A stretch of 64,000 bases of DNA, from NCBI GenBank assembly GCA_028287785.1, contig JAQBOZ010000011.1, positions 62,001 through 126,000 of the forward strand. The letters run 5' to 3'. Below, piece after piece: positions 46,280-55,537 of this stretch (within the stretch, counting starts at the first letter, position 1; each line of letters begins with the position of its first letter). A model generated the notes under the pieces. It was not told the DNA's origin. It worked only from the letters and a program-made list of their open reading frames with translations, and ran no database searches. This DNA comes from Chlorobiota bacterium. GTDB taxonomy: Bacteria > Bacteroidota > Ignavibacteria > OLB7. Made by a program: the position numbers and the translations under genes.

Positions 46280-47293
46280 ATGATAGTTACCACGCTCTCC
46301 CATGATCCAGCATCGCCGCGCTACCGCGTTGAGTATGCGAACGGACAGATTGATGATCAGGCAGATCAACTCCCTGACAAGTTCTTCTCGGTCGGAACCC
46401 GCAAGTTCGAACTCACTGATCCGGATTACTCCCCGGAATACCGAGCACTCACCAGACATCTCCATCTTGTTCTCAACAGCCTCCAGGCCTTCGAGTCGCT
46501 CATGGACTCTGATGAGTTCCAATCGCTCGATCTCCCCATCACCCCTCGACGAGATTTCGCACTCTCTGTTCTCAAACGTATCCGTCCTGCCCTCAAACAT
46601 TATGCTCCCTGCAATGACAGCAACGGCCGCGATATCGCCAGAGCCTGGATCAATGACTACTGCTCGAATGCCCTGGCCGACTACTGGACAGAGTTCCATT
46701 CCTGCGATCTGCCGCAGTTCGATTTCGACGGCATTCGTCGCTATCTTGAATCGCTCGACAGCATCGAGGATCGCCACGCATTCATGAACCAGATTCTTTG
46801 CGAGATGGCCCAGCCGGTTGCCTGCGCCTTGATTGATCGCAAGCAGGAGCGCCATAACCGCTTCTCGGGACACGACTGGCAGATCGTCCTCTTTCATCGG
46901 CACGCAATCTCCCTTGACGAAGAGACCCATCTTCAGGACATCCAGCATGATCTGCGATTGCAGCGGGATATGAATGTTCAGCGTGCGATGAGGGGAGAGG
47001 AGGCTGGCACCGTTGGGGCCAGCGCTCACTCTTCCATAGCCACAGCACCTCAGCTTATTGAATGGATGGCACAGCAGGTTGATCTGGTGTTTATCATCGA
47101 TGCCTTGAAGGAAGCCGGATACTGCCGGGCAACCCATGCGATAATCGTCGATCACTTCGATTATCGGAGCCAGTCGAAGGACAAAGCCAAGACCTACCGC
47201 GATATGCGGAAGAAGCTTCGTGAGGGAGCGTCCTATGCCGATCGTGCTCGGCTCGATCATCTCATTCGAATCTTGACCGAAGGATTGCGGTAG
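46280..47293 (+). CDS. Island protein, possibly RteC-like
   Basis: 337 aa, first gene after the tRNA. The N-terminal two thirds are helical and unrecognised (PALKHYAPCNDSNGRD, WINDYCSNALADYWTEF). The C-terminal ~80 residues (IEWMAQQVDLVFIIDALKEAG, later HFDYRSQSKDKAKTYRDMRKK) resemble the RteC domain seen in Bacteroidota conjugative elements (W....DLVELIYAL..., F...TYRDIR). That similarity is from memory and weak. The antisense ORF (46274..47308) was rejected. The position fits a mobile-element accessory gene. Confidence 0.5.
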   Translation: MIVTTLSHDPASPRYRVEYANGQIDDQADQLPDKFFSVGTRKFELTDPDYSPEYRALTRHLHLVLNSLQAFESLMDSDEFQSLDLPITPRRDFALSVLKRIRPALKHYAPCNDSNGRDIARAWINDYCSNALADYWTEFHSCDLPQFDFDGIRRYLESLDSIEDRHAFMNQILCEMAQPVACALIDRKQERHNRFSGHDWQIVLFHRHAISLDEETHLQDIQHDLRLQRDMNVQRAMRGEEAGTVGASAHSSIATAPQLIEWMAQQVDLVFIIDALKEAGYCRATHAIIVDHFDYRSQSKDKAKTYRDMRKKLREGASYADRARLDHLIRILTEGLR

Positions 47294-47418
47294 TGGATAG
47301 ATAAGCAATGCGCCGTATGGAATCGCAGAAGTATGCCCCTACCGCGCGCCTACTGATTTTGACCTATCGTATTCTCCATGTTGCATCCGTATCTCTCACG
47401 ATTAATGGATGAACACTT

Positions 47419-47712
47419 ATGGACACGATTGGCTTTCTCTCCCTCTCGATCGATGAACTTCGCGATCTGATCTATCGCACCGTTGGTGATGCCCTTGACG
47501 CCAGCAAGAAGAATTCGCCACCACCGGCCGAACCTGCCGGCAATGAACTCCTCACACGCAAGGAAGCGGCCGAGATGCTGCACGTCTCCGTTCTCACGCT
47601 CAGCAATTGGGAACGTCGGAATATCCTCCATCCGCGCCGTATCTCGCGGCGGGTTCTCTACATGAAAGCTGATCTCCTTGCAGCGCTTGCGCGGGCGGAC
47701 CGGCAGAGATAA
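47419..47712 (+). CDS. Helix-turn-helix excisionase-family protein
   Basis: 97 aa. Residues ~43-95 form an HTH_17 (MerR-like/excisionase) domain: LLTRKEAAEMLHVSVLTLSNWERRNILHPRRISRRVLYMKADLLAAL. The N-terminal helix (SLSIDELRDLIYRTVGDAL) is the usual lead-in in Bacteroidota mobile elements, where such proteins sit upstream of a primase/ATPase gene, as here. Likely a directionality or copy-control factor. Confidence 0.85.
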   Translation: MDTIGFLSLSIDELRDLIYRTVGDALDASKKNSPPPAEPAGNELLTRKEAAEMLHVSVLTLSNWERRNILHPRRISRRVLYMKADLLAALARADRQR

Positions 47713-47718
47713 AATCAA

Positions 47719-47840
47719 TGCCTTCCGTGGCTTTTTACGACCGCGGATTTCAGCAGGTGTACTAGTCGCAGTATGTCCTGCTGCGGATGGTTTACACAAC
47801 CAACCCGCAGCAGGACATTAACCATCAGGTACGGAAGGCA
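47719..47840. repeat. Nested inverted repeats between the HTH and AAA_25 genes
   Basis: Outer arms TGCCTTCCGT (47719-47728) and ACGGAAGGCA (47831-47840). The inner hairpin is TGTCCTGCTGCGG (47774-47786) with CCGCAGCAGGACA (47805-47817), itself closed further by TGGTT/AACCA around TACAC. The inner arm is a perfect 13-bp stem. No coding frame crosses it. It could be a terminator, a single-strand origin or a protein-binding site; it lies between the two replication/mobility-type genes. Confidence 0.6.
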
Positions 47841-47974
47841 ACGAGGAACCGCTCACCGCTGCCGCGCTTCAACATTGCATTGCGTCTGCTGACTCTACGG
47901 CTGGGGCAATGATGTCGCATCATAGGTGAACGTAACCGACATCAACTGCTATCACCCATCTTAGGAACAACACA

Positions 47975-48910
47975 ATGACCACTCCATCTCCTCCACTATC
48001 GAGAGAATCCCTTCAGACTCCTGACGGTGATCTCAACGTCTTTGATATGGCAAGTCGGAAACCTTTTGTGCCGTTGCGCGGCGAGGTGGTGATGTATGAA
48101 TACCTGCCTTGGCACGAGTCCGATCCCACGATGTATCCAACCATTCTCGATCTCATGGTTCGTATAACGCTCACAACTGTGACACCTCCGTACTGGGATC
48201 GGAACTCGGAACCCAGGAAGGGAAGAGTGCTGTTTGTATCTCCCTTCGCTCAGCTTGTCCGTGTGGTCGAGCAGCATCTCAAGGCAGCGGGTGCGGATTG
48301 TAGCCGCGTTTGGGAGTACCCATGCAACGACCGTTCAGGGAATGCCATGTCTGTGATGCGGTTGCCCAATCATGCCGTGCGGCTCCGCGACGACATCATT
48401 GAAACTGGGGCAGACCTTGTCGTGATTGATCCCCTGAACGGAATGCTCGCCGAGGATGCCGGCAGATTGCAACGCGAGACGATCGAGCGAGTACGTTCAG
48501 CCCTCAGACCCATTGCCACCGAGACCCATGCCGCGATCGTGGTTGGATTCGTTCGTACAGACTTGGACCCTCCCGATAGCCCCGATGACCACGCAATCCG
48601 GTCGTCAACCGGTGGGGCGACGACACAATCATCCTCGGCCGCTATCTACCGCTCGGCAGAGAAGTCCGGTCCGGTAGACGGCAGTAGCGTGGTGAGCACC
48701 GCTGCTCATGGGGACGTGCCGAAGGCCATAGAATTCCTGCAACGGACGTTGGCGCGTGGACCGTGTTCGAGTCGAGAGGTGGAATCCCTTGCGTCTCAAC
48801 ATGGCCTGAAGCAGCGAACGTTGCGAACAGCTCGTGAGAATCTTGGTATTCGCGTGTGGAAGAAGCAAGGCGCGAGTGGGCAATGGATGTGGGAGCTTCC
48901 CGTCAGATGA
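47975..48910 (+). CDS. AAA_25/RepA-like ATPase without a recognisable Walker A
   Basis: 311 aa. The layout matches RecA-fold AAA_25 proteins of plasmid/phage replication: RGEVVMYEY... then GRVLFVSPFAQLVRVVEQHLKAAGADCSRV, Walker B-like LVVIDPLNGML, ALRPIATETHAAIVVGFV, and a C-terminal winged-helix tail (AIEFLQRTLARGPCSSREVE, GLKQRTLRTARENLGIRVWK, QWMWELP). Where the family has GDPGVGKST this protein has YLPWHESDPT, so nucleotide binding by a P-loop is not expected. The frame is otherwise intact, so it is a full-length but catalytically altered protein. Confidence 0.7.
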   Translation: MTTPSPPLSRESLQTPDGDLNVFDMASRKPFVPLRGEVVMYEYLPWHESDPTMYPTILDLMVRITLTTVTPPYWDRNSEPRKGRVLFVSPFAQLVRVVEQHLKAAGADCSRVWEYPCNDRSGNAMSVMRLPNHAVRLRDDIIETGADLVVIDPLNGMLAEDAGRLQRETIERVRSALRPIATETHAAIVVGFVRTDLDPPDSPDDHAIRSSTGGATTQSSSAAIYRSAEKSGPVDGSSVVSTAAHGDVPKAIEFLQRTLARGPCSSREVESLASQHGLKQRTLRTARENLGIRVWKKQGASGQWMWELPVR

Positions 48911-48952
48911 GGCGAGAGACTGAGAGCATCGCTGATCGTGAGGAGCCAAACT

Positions 48953-48991
48953 GAAGCCGTCGACGCATGAAGAACGTGCGTCGGCGGCTTC
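48953..48991 (+). terminator. Hairpin after the AAA_25 gene
   Basis: GAAGCCGTCGACGCA (48953-48967) pairs with TGCGTCGGCGGCTTC (48977-48991), 15 bp with one G-T wobble, 42 bases after the stop. Confidence 0.65.
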
Positions 48992-49289
48992 GTCGTTTCA
49001 TCGACTCGACTGGATGAACCTGTGTACATACCCTCTGCTTCGCATGCACGGCTCCTTCACCGGATCTGATTCGTTGTCGGCAGGTTGTTGCTGCACAGAT
49101 ATCCATCGGCCAGCTTCCTGTCGACATTCATGAACCCCTGTGGCCCCGTGGGAGATGCCAGGCCCTGGAGGCTTTCTGATAACACTGCTGCGAACGACGA
49201 CAATCCCTTAGGAGAGAATCGATCCCACCTCCTCCAAATTCTCACGGCTCCTCCCAATGACTGCAACGATCGCCACATGGTGGATGATT

Positions 49290-49543
49290 GAACTTGACGC
49301 GCGCAGGAAGTCGTGCGTCAAGTTCCCACTCGTATATCGGCAACTTGGTTGCTCTGTCGTGACATGTTTGAATCCTGTCTAAGAGGCGGGGTAGAGGCGA
49401 CATAGAGGCGAGGGAAGTTTGACGCGAAGCTGCTCCGTTCTTGACCTGATTTCACCAGATGAACTTGACGTCATCTTAAAACGGCGCGCGTCATCTTCGA
49501 TAGAATAAATAAATTTCGACGTTTTTTGTGTCGAGCTTGACGC
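49290..49543. repeat. Cluster of short repeats beside an AT-rich tract (possible origin-type region)
   Basis: GAACTTGACGC (49290-49300) faces its perfect inverse GCGTCAAGTTC (49315-49325). Related copies follow at 49414 (GAAGTTTGACGCG), 49461 (GAACTTGACGTC) and 49533 (GAGCTTGACGC). Between them AGAGGCG is repeated three times at exactly 11-bp spacing (49382, 49393, 49404), one helical turn. An AT-rich stretch (AATAAATAAATTTCGACGTTTTTT) lies at about 49504-49527. Repeats on one face of the helix beside an AT-rich tract resemble iteron origins, and a RepA-like gene lies 400 bp away. No protein-coding gene is seen in 48992-49739. Confidence 0.5.
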
Positions 49544-49739
49544 AAAACGCGCGCGGATTTCTGCATTTCTGTCGGTATAAGAATGAGTGCAACGGATTTT
49601 TGTACAATTGGCAATGCGGCTAGTTGACATTGCCTCGTTATGGTGGAAACGAGTTCGTGATTGTGTGAGCTCGATCGAGCTAGATCGCCTAATGCTGAGG
49701 CAGCTGCTCATGGTTTAAAACACGCCGACGTATTAGAAT

Positions 49740-50240
49740 ATTGCTGTACGAGTCCCGCTTGACTTGCGTAGACATGGCCATTGATCGGCTCTTGTTTCAG
49801 CGTAGCGAAGAAGCTCTTGCTCGGCGCATTATCCCAACAGTTGCCCCGACGGCTTATGCTCTCCTCAGCCGCGTTGCTGCGGCACTATTGCCCGATTCCC
49901 GCGGTTGCATACTGACTCCTCTGATCGGAGTACAGCATATCGTGATTGATCAGCTTATCCTACAGTGCCATGACGATTGCTTGGCAAAGGTCACGCATTG
50001 ACGATCAGCATCTGGCCAATGCCGTCACGTAATGAGCTTCATATCGTGCGGCGCGGAGGTCTGAGAGGATACCGTCACAATTTGTTCATGATCCACTGGG
50101 ACATGAAATTGCTTCTGGTTCTGTTAAGTCGTGGCACGGCGAAGCGCTATGGAATTGTACTGACGTGCCAGCTGGCGTATATGGGCTGAGCATCTTTGCT
50201 GCTGCTGAAACATCGCTACAAACTGTCCACCTGCTGAAAG
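49740..50240 (-). pseudogene. Decayed IS3-family transposase (orfB C-terminal part)
   Basis: On the minus strand, stops interrupt recognisable IS3 orfB sequence: LYSDQRSQYA (normally HSDRGSQYAS), then ISRRGNCWDNAPSKSFFATL and KQEPINGHVYAS. The catalytic Glu of ESFF is Lys here and the frame has several stops, so it is dead. The ends of the element could not be found. Confidence 0.65.
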
Positions 50241-50761
50241 AGTAATGTGAAGCTCAGTCCGTTAGCGTCAACGCATCCAATGAAGCGACTGAAGCAAGCG
50301 CATGTGAAGGATCGTTTCTCGGCCTTGAGCGAATCGGAGATGCACGCGCTGGGATTGATCGCTGACACAATCCGAGAGGATTAGAAGAGGGGGGAGGAGG
50401 CCGGGACGGAGGTATCCGATTGGCCCGGGTAATACGGGTAACGATTTGGCACCTTCAGCTATCGGATCGCAGACGGCGGTTAGCATTATGAGCTGACGCC
50501 GAATATCGATGCGAACACCACCCTTGGTGTAGCTAGCGCGTAACAGAGAGGAAGACATAGGGGGATTCGGCATTCTTCACTGGCCGGAAAGAGGATCGGA
50601 ATGTATGCCACGAAATCAAATCGGTCCTGTACTTACCAATGCCGGCAAGAACTATCTCCCCTTCCACTTTGCCCACGCGTCGATGTATATTAGGCAGATA
50701 TCCGTTCCTCTCTGTTCGAGAACCACATCCTATTGAACCTATATTCTGATACGGAAGAGAT
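50241..50761. other. Intergenic stretch upstream of the nSTAND gene
   Basis: About 520 bp with only short, unrecognised frames (50268..50573 minus, 50533..50775 minus). It may contain more decayed transposon sequence. The last bases (ACGGAAGAGAT) include a plausible GGAAGAG ribosome binding site for the nSTAND gene; no consensus promoter could be assigned. Confidence 0.4.
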
Positions 50762-53700
50762 ATGTCTAAAATCAACCAGATCCAGTCCGCACTGAAGGCA
50801 ATCGACCAAGCTCGGTTTCAACAACTCTGCGATCACTACCTTCACAAGCAAGGGTACGTCAATATTAATTCGATTGGTTTGGTTATCGGGAAGGATAAGA
50901 CAAAGACTGGGACTCCTGACACTTATATATCTCTTACTAGTGGTAAATATCTCTTTGCTGAATATACAACTCAGCAAGAGGGTGTCGTATCGAAGTTCGA
51001 AGATGACCTTGCTAAATGCTTCGATTCAACGAAGACAGGCTTGTCGGATAGCGAAATCGAAAAAGTCTTTCTCTGTTACAACGGACAGATGGATGTTCGT
51101 GGTGATCAAAGACTAAAGGCACTTGGAGCCAAACACGGCTGCATTGTTGAGATAATTGGAATTGGTCGTCTGTCGCACGATTTGAAAGACAAATATCCCG
51201 ATCTAGCGAAGGAACATTTAAACGTTGATGTTGATTCCGGTCAAATCCTCGATGAGGAACGGTTCATTGCGATGTACCAGAAGCACCCCAACGCCACGCG
51301 AATCGATACTGTATTCCTGGGGCGCGAATCGGATCTTGAGCTTGCGCATGAGTTCTTGCTGAGTAACAATGTGTTGCTCATCTCCGGGCGTCCGGGCGTC
51401 GGCAAAACACGATTCGCGTTGGAATGTTGTCGCCGATTTGCCGGATCGCATAGTGAATATCGTGCCTCTTACGTGTTCAACCGTTCCGCCGACGTTTACG
51501 ACGATGTCCGAACCTATTTCAGCCAACCTGGCAAATACCTGATAATGATCGATGATGCGAACCGGCGGACGGGTCTTACATATTTCCTGGAATTACTTCA
51601 AGAGCAAAGTAATGATCGCGAGTTCAAGATCGTTTGCACTGTCCGTGACTACGCAGCGGAGAAGATCAGAAGTGATATAGGAAAATATGCTCGGCCGGAC
51701 GAGCTTGAAATCAACCCGTTCAGCAACGACGAGATCAAGGAACTTGTCCGGGTATCCTATAACATCCAGAATGGTGATTATCTCCGCCGGATCGAGCGAC
51801 TCGCCCAGGGAAACCCACGGCTTGCCATGATGGCTGCAAAAGTTGCGACTGAACATAATTCACTTGGCAGTATCGACGACGTTTCGGCCCTCTACGATGA
51901 ATATTTCAAATCCATTCGTGGTGATATGGAAGGCGACGACTTCCCGGGTCTTCTGCGGGCGGCTGCTGCGGTAACTTTTTTTCGTGGTATTGACCGCGAT
52001 AACGATGAACAGAAACATCTTATTCTCGATGCCTTTGGTCTAGACAACGATTCTTTCTGGAGTTATCTCGAACGGCTACATGAGTTGGAAATAGTGGATT
52101 TATGGGAAGATCATTCCATCGCTCGAATAGCAGATCAGGTATTGGCGACGTATCTGTTCTATCGGGCCGTGTTCGTTGATAAGGTTATTGATCTAACATT
52201 CGTTCTCACGAAGTTATTCCCGCGCTTTCGATCCCGTCTGATGGATGCCGTTAGTCCGGTATACTCAGCATTTGATGTGACACTCATTGAGAAAGTATTG
52301 AAACCAAGCATTCTAAATGTCTGGGGCCAATTCACAGATCAGAAGAGATGGGATGAACTGTGGGAACTGATGGAGGCATTCTGGTGGGTGAATGAGAATC
52401 AGACTTTGATAATAGTCCGTGACTCTATCCGCTCAATGGAAAGTGAGTTGATTGATGTAGCAAGCATCGAATGGAAGACGAACTCCTTTGTGCCTCGATC
52501 AACTCCACTTAGTGTGCTTTCGCAGTTTCGAGGGTCCGTCTACCAACAGAACGCAGCTAAACTTATTCTCGACTATGCAGCCAAGCAACCAAGTGCATAT
52601 CCCTATGTCATTCATATTTTGACAGACGATTACGGTTTTCGCACCAATTCACATCGGTATGGATATGCAACTGAAAAGATGGTTCTCGATGTCATATGGG
52701 CGGAGTGGGAATCAACAAAGCGGTTTGAGAGCGCATGGCTCTACGTCGCCGTGGTAAATGAATTCATCAAAACTCATCATATGGCAACTGAACCGCTAAA
52801 TCGCAGGGCGCTCACGATAATGCAGTTCGATCTCTTACCCACTGAAGAGATGCAGGCAATGCGGCGGATGATGCTGAAGCAATTGTTGGAATTGTACGAG
52901 CGTCCGGAGTTGGTAGGCTCCGTGACTGCACTGCTCCACCAATACCCTCGTATGGGATGTGACATTAGTGGTAAGGGTATCATAGGATGGGACATGGAAA
53001 TACTATTGCCGTTTGTCCGAAGTCATCTTGATCCTGCTAAGTATAGCGATTGCCGATATGTGCAGAGTTTATTGGCACATTGCCGGCGCAACGATGTTGA
53101 GTATGACCAAGATTTGAAAACGATATTCACAAATCAGACCTACGAACTGAGCATTCTCCTGACGGATGATTATGAGGAATTGCAAGAGTACGGACATGAC
53201 CACTATCGAGAGCGGAAACGGGATGCTATCCGCCAGCAGTTTAGCCTGTATACGGCTCATGAGTATCGCGTTCTTCTGCAGCAATGTCAGGAGGTCCTTG
53301 CCGCGACGAGCCGGCAATATCAAATCCTTGAGGGGATAGGCCAGATTTTACTCGATCTGTTGAATCGTGACCCCACTCTGTTCGAAATTGTGATGGCGAA
53401 GTATCTGGATGACGGCGACAGTCTCACTATTCATCCAGATCAATTTGTGGGTGCGATGATGACTGCGTTCGGTGCCAAACGCACTCATGATGTTGTTGAA
53501 TATGCTACCAGTAATGTTAAGGATAAATGGCTGTTCTCCTATTTTAGCTTGTTACCTGAGACATCCATTACAGCATCCGAGGCAGAACAGCTAAAGAATC
53601 TCTACGCGGTGGCTGACGTACAGGTCATGCCCTATCGCCTCGCTTACCTTGAGCGATTTAGTAGGGCATCTCCAACCATCGCAAATGATATTGTAACCAC

Positions 53701-54505
53701 TTTGCTCCGGCGATCAAAAGAGGACAAGCGGTACATCTTTTGCTTCTCAAAGCTATTTTTACTCGCTGGTGAAAATCAGGAGGCAATGCTCCTACGTACT
53801 CTCGATATCGACAACATCGAGACGGCATATATTGAGGTCGCGAGTATCGAACGGCACCTCGACTATCAGTGTCGAGCGATGTCTCTGATCCTCGACCGCG
53901 ATCCGGCTTTTCTCAATAAGTACATTCACGAACGTCATCAAGTTCGTAAAGATCATTACTGGCCCGAGGAGCGTGATTACAGTCTGTTATGGGAGCGTGA
54001 TGATTATCGTGCAATAATAAAATCGGCTTTGGATGAGGCATTTGGCCTCGATAAGAAAGATCGATTTTTTCTGAGCGATACGCGAGATCGGCTTTTGACG
54101 GTTTCTCGATTGGGAAACGATGAACGTCGTAAACCATGTGAGAGAGTGATCTCGCTTCTCGAAGAAATCATCGAGGAGCACTACTCCAATCGGGAGTACA
54201 TGGAGTTCTTATCTGACGGTATTGCCCGCTTCGACGAAGACACACACAGGCGTTTGCTCGCATTCTTCCTTCTGCACAATAAGAACCCGGAGGACTTTCA
54301 AAAGTTGTGGCTGGAACCGAGCAGTGGATCGGCCTCTGGGAGTTGGGTTCCGGTGTACACCAGACAGAAGGAATTCCTTCAATCGTTGTTTTCGCTCGTG
54401 GCGGATATCGACTTGCTCGATCATCGTGCGTACTTGGAACACCGAATTGAGATACTGGAGCAGCAGATTGAACGGGAAAAGCGGAGCGACTTTTTAGAAG
54501 AATAG
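50762..54505 (+). CDS. nSTAND-type NTPase with N-terminal PD-(D/E)XK-like domain (predicted antiviral protein)
   Basis: 1247 aa. Residues ~10-160 look like a restriction-endonuclease fold with GTPDTYISL (PD) and LFAEYTTQQ at the E-x-K position (Glu present, Lys replaced by Thr). The NTPase core follows: Walker A GRPGVGKTR (199-207), Walker B YLIMIDDAN (249-257), sensor-like IVCTVRDY (~280-287) and the STAND GxP-type GNPRLAM (340-346). Residues ~400-1247 are helical repeats suited to ligand sensing. Nuclease-STAND-repeat architecture is that of Avs-type antiphage proteins. GC and codon use are lower than in the core genes. It stands alone between two IS3 relics. Confidence 0.75.
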   Translation: MSKINQIQSALKAIDQARFQQLCDHYLHKQGYVNINSIGLVIGKDKTKTGTPDTYISLTSGKYLFAEYTTQQEGVVSKFEDDLAKCFDSTKTGLSDSEIEKVFLCYNGQMDVRGDQRLKALGAKHGCIVEIIGIGRLSHDLKDKYPDLAKEHLNVDVDSGQILDEERFIAMYQKHPNATRIDTVFLGRESDLELAHEFLLSNNVLLISGRPGVGKTRFALECCRRFAGSHSEYRASYVFNRSADVYDDVRTYFSQPGKYLIMIDDANRRTGLTYFLELLQEQSNDREFKIVCTVRDYAAEKIRSDIGKYARPDELEINPFSNDEIKELVRVSYNIQNGDYLRRIERLAQGNPRLAMMAAKVATEHNSLGSIDDVSALYDEYFKSIRGDMEGDDFPGLLRAAAAVTFFRGIDRDNDEQKHLILDAFGLDNDSFWSYLERLHELEIVDLWEDHSIARIADQVLATYLFYRAVFVDKVIDLTFVLTKLFPRFRSRLMDAVSPVYSAFDVTLIEKVLKPSILNVWGQFTDQKRWDELWELMEAFWWVNENQTLIIVRDSIRSMESELIDVASIEWKTNSFVPRSTPLSVLSQFRGSVYQQNAAKLILDYAAKQPSAYPYVIHILTDDYGFRTNSHRYGYATEKMVLDVIWAEWESTKRFESAWLYVAVVNEFIKTHHMATEPLNRRALTIMQFDLLPTEEMQAMRRMMLKQLLELYERPELVGSVTALLHQYPRMGCDISGKGIIGWDMEILLPFVRSHLDPAKYSDCRYVQSLLAHCRRNDVEYDQDLKTIFTNQTYELSILLTDDYEELQEYGHDHYRERKRDAIRQQFSLYTAHEYRVLLQQCQEVLAATSRQYQILEGIGQILLDLLNRDPTLFEIVMAKYLDDGDSLTIHPDQFVGAMMTAFGAKRTHDVVEYATSNVKDKWLFSYFSLLPETSITASEAEQLKNLYAVADVQVMPYRLAYLERFSRASPTIANDIVTTLLRRSKEDKRYIFCFSKLFLLAGENQEAMLLRTLDIDNIETAYIEVASIERHLDYQCRAMSLILDRDPAFLNKYIHERHQVRKDHYWPEERDYSLLWERDDYRAIIKSALDEAFGLDKKDRFFLSDTRDRLLTVSRLGNDERRKPCERVISLLEEIIEEHYSNREYMEFLSDGIARFDEDTHRRLLAFFLLHNKNPEDFQKLWLEPSSGSASGSWVPVYTRQKEFLQSLFSLVADIDLLDHRAYLEHRIEILEQQIEREKRSDFLEE

Positions 54506-54519
54506 AGGTGGCTGGCTTG

Positions 54520-55276
54520 TGGGCCAGAACTATAACCAGGCTTCTTTAAGCCAATCACTGGTGTGGGCACTCACGAAGTTGTAGCTCCAGACATGGTTGG
54601 CAGGTTCCGGTCATTAGATGCTCGCGATGGGTGCGGGCATGCCGCGATCGCTTCTTTTGCTTGGCCGGTATGCGCAGTTCTTCCCATCATCAGATCCGCT
54701 CGGTGCACTTGCGGTTGACAGCTCATCCGTCGACTCGCAGTTCTGCGTGGGCACGGCGATAGCCCTAGTGCCGATGTTGGGGGAACCTTCCACATCGACT
54801 GCCGCAACGGCTCACCGCGTTGGCTTCTGTGCCGCTGTTAGTGTTACGTTGCTTGAGTTTGCCTCAGCAACTACAGGCACGGCGCTGGCTGATTGTAATC
54901 TTCTGCTGAACATGGTCGACCGACCGCTGACGGGCTTACCATGTTCCCTTAGCCACCTCCTTCAGTATGCTTGACTCGATCGCTTGGTCGGCGGTGATCT
55001 TTCGAATGCGTTGGTTCTCCTTCTCCGGCTCAGGCAAACGATATCTCCGACGGTTGCATCCCGCCGTACTTCTGCTTCCAGCGATAATTGCTCTTTGATC
55101 CGATGCTGAGCTGCCACAGGCTTCGTTGGCGGTAGCTTCGTCGACGAACATGCGTTCGATCTTTTGTAGCAGTCTGATGATCTAGTCGGTTGTATGACGC
55201 TTCTTCATGAGAATCTCCTCTCTGGATGGGATGGTTGACTCCCATAACGTATGGATTACTTCTTGGGGGCAGGTCA
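54520..55276 (-). pseudogene. Decayed IS3-family element (orfA and start of orfB)
   Basis: The minus strand begins with TGACCTGCCCCCAAGA (55276-55261), a typical IS3-family (IS407-like) end. GGAGA then precedes ATGAAGAAGCGTCATACAAC (KKRHTT), YRWKQKYGGMQPSE, EKENQRIRKITADQAIESSI and ILKEVAKGTW, all orfA landmarks, with frameshifts and stops. orfB is represented by QQKITISQRRACS-like and NHVWSYNFVSAHTSDWLK fragments and breaks off near 54520, next to the nSTAND stop. Confidence 0.72.
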
Positions 55277-55537
55277 CAGCCAGTATCTTATCGCCTAACT
55301 AATGGAGTAACCCAAGACGACCACAAGGATATTACTCAGATCCGACCCTTAGTCACAGAGGCTGGGAACCGGAAATTGATGTGATATGCCGCTGATTTCC
55401 ACAAATTTCTCAAAAATCGATGAAAATTACCTATGGTTGTTATTGCTGACAGTTTTGTAGATTGAGCGCGCCAAATTGTGCCTCCTGCGATATGGCTAGT
55501 CCGTTCTGCCAGATGTCGCATCGACTCTTTCTTTCAC

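Noticed and set aside
46274-47308. 344-aa minus ORF opposite the RteC-like gene
   Set aside because: Both strands are open, but the plus frame reads more like protein and its C-terminus resembles a known domain. Kept only one.
49290-49543. CRISPR array
   Set aside because: The repeats are too short, irregularly spaced, partly inverted, and there are no unique spacers of constant length or cas genes.
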